Positions 4,972-8,021 of a stretch of DNA of 8,021 nt are shown here, one piece after another. The translations under genes were made by a program, and so were the position numbers. Under the pieces are notes generated by a model. It worked only from the letters and a program-made list of their open reading frames with translations, made no database searches and was not told the origin of the DNA. Numbering within the stretch: position 1 is the stretch's first letter; every line of letters starts with the position of its first letter. Source of the stretch: Desulfobacterales bacterium (lineage in GTDB: Bacteria > Desulfobacterota > Desulfobacteria > Desulfobacterales > 4be13); assembly GCA_029940115.1 (NCBI GenBank), contig JAOZRQ010000102.1, positions 5,731 through 13,751 on the forward strand, written 5' to 3'.

Positions 4972-5168
4972 CAACTTGTAAATTCGTCCCAAGGTCAGGT
5001 TCCACCCCATGTGCATCAAGCTGAAGCCGGCCTGATTCCCGGAGCATGTCCAATGCGGACCCTGTCGGCGGCCAAGCTGGCCATCTCATGGAGTCAGAAA
5101 TCCGGCGGGCATGGATTTTGTCAATTCGCCAAGATACCTGATCTGCTGACAAAAAGATTGCAAGACGT
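4972..5168. other. Leader of the kinase gene, nothing recognised
   Basis: These 197 nt separate the nested inverted repeat from the ATPase-kinase start. I see no clear promoter, terminator or RNA. Short frames exist on both strands but none gives a recognisable product. The 13-mer AAATCCGGCGGGC at 5098-5110, followed by TGGATTT, matches 4637-4649 inside the composite palindrome, so part of this spacer may be a degraded relative of that element. Confidence 0.4.
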
Positions 5169-7997
5169 ATGATTTTCAATACAAACCCCTATAATGGCGA
5201 GACCCCGGTGGGTGGCACCAAGGCATTTGTCGGTCGTGTGGATCTGCTTCAGGATATGTTGCACATTCTCGGAAATCCCCATAAAAATGCGGTGGTCCTG
5301 TATGGACAGAACCGCATCGGGAAGACCTCTGTCCTGAAGGAACTGGTCGTCAGACTGCCCCATAAGGGCCCCTTTGCGCCAGTTTACCTCGACTTGAGCA
5401 GCGCGACGGTGCCGCTGAAAGAGGCACTGTGGGATGTCTCCAAGCAGATTTTGCATGGCTTTGACATCCCGCCAGTGGCCAGCCTGAAATCCGATTTTTC
5501 CGCAGCGTTTCAAGACACGTTTCTTCCCCATGTGCTCTCCCAGTTCCCTGAAGGGACCGCCCTTGTCCTCCTTTTTGACGAGTTTGACCTGCCCGACGAT
5601 CAGGGTGCCAATCAGACGGAGGTCCACTTGCTTCCCTATCTGCGAGATCTGATATCCTCGGATACCCCGCGCATCAAATTTGTCTTTGTGACCCGCCATC
5701 GGCCCGACCCGCTTTCAAAGAGACAATTTCCGCTTTTTGATGGCCTCAGGTTTTACCCCGTTTCCTATTTTTCACCGGGAGAGACGGCAGAGGTGGTCCA
5801 TCTGTCAAAGCAGAATGCCTCCTTGAAGTGGACGGATGACGCATTGGCGCAGATTCAGCGTCTGACGGCTGGTCATCCCCATCTGACCCAGTTGCTCTGC
5901 CATAAGATATGGGAAAGCCTTTATGACGATGATCCTGAAGACATTCCCTTGGTCCGCTTTCGCGACATGGAAATCGCCGTCACAAAGGTCCTTCATATTG
6001 CGGCCGACCCACTCAGACAGCTGTGGGATGGTTTGGAATTGACTGAACGGGTCGTCGCATCTGTTTTGGCTGAGGCGGGCCCCCAGCATCTTGTCCGCGA
6101 TGAACTTGAGGCGCGTCTGAGGGGAAGCATTGCCCGAATATTTGTCAGAAAACTGGATGAGACCACTGAATCCCTTGAAAAATGGGACATCATTCAGCAT
6201 GAGGAGAATGGATATCGGATTCGGGGAGAGATGTTGCGGCGATGGATCGTCCAGTGCGGCCCCTTGGCCGAGGATGAGATCAGGCAATCCATGGCTTCCG
6301 CTGAACCAATTTTCAAATCAGCCTACACGCTCCATGAAGAAGGAAAGTTTGACGAATCGGTTTCGCTGCTTCAACAGGTTTGCACCCTTAATCCGGATCA
6401 TCTGCAGGCTGCCCTGCTTCTCGCTGAAATCTTCATGGAGCGGGGAGAGACGGGAGAGTCGCTGAAGCTGCTTGAGCCCCTGTATGATGCCGCCCCCCTC
6501 GCCATTCGCCCCCGCCTGATTCAGACGTTGCTCATGGAAGCCCGGATGACCCCCGATGAGAGATGTCAACGGACTGTTTACAAAAGGATATTGGAATTGT
6601 CCCCCGACCATGCTGGGGCGATGGTGGAATGTGAAAAAATCTATGAAAGGCTGGGGGACACGGCATACGAGAAGAATGAATTTGATGAGGCGTTTGCCGC
6701 GTATGAAAAAGCGGGCGTTGCTGAGAAAATCAAAAAGGTGGAACAGAAGATGCTCTTGGAGGATCTCTGCCAGCACGCGCTTGATTGCCTGAAGATGGAT
6801 CAGAGGGAAAAGGCAATGGAGTTGTTGGAGCAGGTGTTGTCCGCAGATCCGTCATTCCAGATGGCCGCGCTCTATATGGAGCTGGTCAGGAGTGACCCAG
6901 ACAACGCGGATCCGGAAAGCCTGATTCCAGAATCGGAAGCCAGCCGGACCAGGCCTTTGCCATCCCTCAATTCCCGGGTGGCTCCCAAAGGCTTATGGGA
7001 AAACGTCAAGGCGATTGGACACAAATTTTCCGCGTTTCGACAAAAATTCATTGGCGGATTCGGGCAGGTCGGCCCCTACAAGCTCATATGCCCTGTGGCA
7101 AAAGGGGGAATGTCCGAGCTGTTTCTGGCGATCAACGAAAAGGGGGATTTCCGGCGCGCGGTCATCATCAAGCGGGTGTTGCCCCATCTTGCCGAAAATC
7201 CGCAATTCATCTCCATGTTCAATCAGGAGGCAAAGCTTGCCGCGTGCCTGTATCACCCGAACATCGTCCAGATCATTGATTTTTATGAAAAGCAGAATGC
7301 CATTGTCATGGAATATGTCCGTGGGAAAAATCTCTCTGAGATTGTAAAGACGCCAAATGACACGTTTCCCTTCGAACAGGCAGTCTTTGTGGCCTCACAG
7401 ATCGCGAAGGGACTTGAATACGCCCATTCCCAGAAAAGTGAGGGAGCCCCTTTGAACATCGTGCACCGGGATATCAAACCGAGCAACATCCTCATCTCAT
7501 TCAACGGCGAAGTGAAGATAACGGACTTTGGCATCTCCAAGGCAAACACCGGGCCCGAAGCCGATGCCGCCGGCGAAGTCAGGGGCACGCTCGCATACAT
7601 GGCGCCGGAACAGGTGGAAAAGGGTTCGGATGCCGCTGACCACCGAACAGACATCTATTCATTCGGCATCGTCTTTTATGAGATGCTGACCGGCACCAAG
7701 TTGCGCATGCTTGTCAAAGGGACCAGTCTTGAAAAGGCCTTCAACCTGATCATGGAGAATGATCTGGAACCGATCATCAATCTGAGACCGGAAATCCCGA
7801 CCGAGCTGAACAGAATTGTCATGAAATGTCTGGAAAAAGAGAAGGAGACCCGATATCAGCGCGCGAGGGAGGTGAATGAAGACCTGAAACGTCTCAAAAA
7901 AGACCTGAACATCATTTACGATGAATCGAATCTTGCAGACTTCATGAAAACACATTTCAAAGAAGAGGAAAGCTTCAACTTGGGATTTGAAACTTGA
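5169..7997 (+). CDS. P-loop ATPase - TPR - Ser/Thr protein kinase fusion
   Basis: A 942-residue cytoplasmic protein with three modules. Residues 5-280 are a STAND/archaeal-type AAA ATPase: NPYNGETPV at the start, FVGR (20-23), Walker A GQNRIGKTS (46-54), Walker B ALVLLFDEFD (131-140), a sensor-like FVFVTRHRP and GHPHLTQLL (235-243). Residues about 288-362 look like the winged helix that follows such ATPases. Residues about 380-570 are degenerate TPRs (LNPDHLQAALLLAEIF, LSPDHAG, KNEFDEAFAAYEKAG). Residues 634-910 form a Hanks-type kinase: glycine loop VAKGGMSEL, with Ala in place of the first Gly, Lys668, Glu687, HRDIKPSN (766-773, Asp768), DFG (786-788), GTLAYMAPEQ (806-815) and DIYSFGIVFYEML. 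All catalytic residues are present, so it is probably active. No transmembrane segment is seen. The ATPase-TPR part probably senses or oligomerises and the kinase signals, but the ligand and substrate are unknown. The ATG has only a weak ribosome-binding site; it is chosen because the ATPase family starts just before NP(F/Y). Confidence 0.95.
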   Translation: MIFNTNPYNGETPVGGTKAFVGRVDLLQDMLHILGNPHKNAVVLYGQNRIGKTSVLKELVVRLPHKGPFAPVYLDLSSATVPLKEALWDVSKQILHGFDIPPVASLKSDFSAAFQDTFLPHVLSQFPEGTALVLLFDEFDLPDDQGANQTEVHLLPYLRDLISSDTPRIKFVFVTRHRPDPLSKRQFPLFDGLRFYPVSYFSPGETAEVVHLSKQNASLKWTDDALAQIQRLTAGHPHLTQLLCHKIWESLYDDDPEDIPLVRFRDMEIAVTKVLHIAADPLRQLWDGLELTERVVASVLAEAGPQHLVRDELEARLRGSIARIFVRKLDETTESLEKWDIIQHEENGYRIRGEMLRRWIVQCGPLAEDEIRQSMASAEPIFKSAYTLHEEGKFDESVSLLQQVCTLNPDHLQAALLLAEIFMERGETGESLKLLEPLYDAAPLAIRPRLIQTLLMEARMTPDERCQRTVYKRILELSPDHAGAMVECEKIYERLGDTAYEKNEFDEAFAAYEKAGVAEKIKKVEQKMLLEDLCQHALDCLKMDQREKAMELLEQVLSADPSFQMAALYMELVRSDPDNADPESLIPESEASRTRPLPSLNSRVAPKGLWENVKAIGHKFSAFRQKFIGGFGQVGPYKLICPVAKGGMSELFLAINEKGDFRRAVIIKRVLPHLAENPQFISMFNQEAKLAACLYHPNIVQIIDFYEKQNAIVMEYVRGKNLSEIVKTPNDTFPFEQAVFVASQIAKGLEYAHSQKSEGAPLNIVHRDIKPSNILISFNGEVKITDFGISKANTGPEADAAGEVRGTLAYMAPEQVEKGSDAADHRTDIYSFGIVFYEMLTGTKLRMLVKGTSLEKAFNLIMENDLEPIINLRPEIPTELNRIVMKCLEKEKETRYQRAREVNEDLKRLKKDLNIIYDESNLADFMKTHFKEEESFNLGFET

Positions 7998-8012
7998 AAC
8001 TTGGGATTTGAA
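7977..8012 (+). repeat. Direct repeat spanning the kinase stop codon
   Basis: The 15-mer AACTTGGGATTTGAA occurs at 7977-7991 and 7998-8012, a 21-nt period. The first copy encodes the last residues of the kinase (NLGFE) and the stop codon TGA (7995-7997) lies between the copies. It may continue past the window edge. This is the second gene in the window whose 3' end is formed by a short repeat. Confidence 0.85.
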
Positions 8013-8021
8013 TCCGAACCG

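Noticed and set aside
4958..5179. Small minus-strand gene before the kinase
   Set aside because: It overlaps the nested inverted repeat, shows no recognisable domain and has no supporting start signal.
5121..5699. Minus-strand 192-codon frame
   Set aside because: It is a shadow of the ATPase module of the kinase fusion, which has clear Walker motifs on the other strand.

Overview
The window reads as a piece of a repeat-rich bacterial chromosome of intermediate GC content. A complete TPP riboswitch, a probable selenocysteine-containing exported protein with a bacterial SECIS hairpin, a PilZ protein, a large ATPase-TPR-Ser/Thr kinase fusion and many short tandem and palindromic repeats between genes together suggest a selenoprotein-using Desulfobacterota-type bacterium, perhaps one of the filamentous or multicellular Desulfobacteraceae. 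This is an inference from gene content and repeat style; no taxonomic marker gene is present.

Layout. Four genes lie on the minus strand in the left half. Read in their direction of transcription (right to left) they are: a dodecin (3915-3709); a repeat-filled gap; a PilZ-domain protein (3309-2965), followed 10 nt later by an exported protein (2954-1581); an array of heptamer repeats that runs into the 3' end of that gene; a TPP riboswitch (1440-1351) with an intrinsic terminator (1339-1278); a stretch of hexamer repeats; and the thiamine-binding lipoprotein gene thiB (1147-110). From about 3916 to 5168 the DNA is almost entirely non-coding and dense in repeats: 14-mer tandem copies, stem-loop repeats, hexamer arrays, a 109-nt composite palindrome and a 95-nt nested inverted repeat. 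The right third is one plus-strand gene (5169-7997) encoding a 942-residue P-loop ATPase, TPR and protein kinase fusion.

The most important observation is in the exported protein. Its frame is interrupted by a single TGA at codon 38, yet reading through it joins a signal peptide and the first strand of a heavy-metal-associated (HMA/MerP-like) domain to the rest of that domain in the same frame. The TGA falls on the second metal-binding cysteine of the CxxC motif (C-G-E-TGA), and a 7-bp hairpin with a G in its 5-nt loop begins 11 nt after it, as expected of a bacterial SECIS. The best reading is therefore a 457-residue selenoprotein with a CxxU motif: HMA domain, PKD/K319-like domain, then two copies of a roughly 105-residue domain I do not recognise. 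A reading that stops at the TGA or starts at the internal GTG would miss its export signal and metal site.

Functional links. The TPP riboswitch, terminator and thiB form a thiamine-uptake control unit; thiP and thiQ are not visible and may lie beyond the left edge. PilZ and the selenoprotein look like a two-gene operon. The ATPase-TPR-kinase stands alone after a repeat-rich spacer. No selenocysteine insertion genes (selA, selB, selC, selD) and no mobile element with a transposase are in the window.
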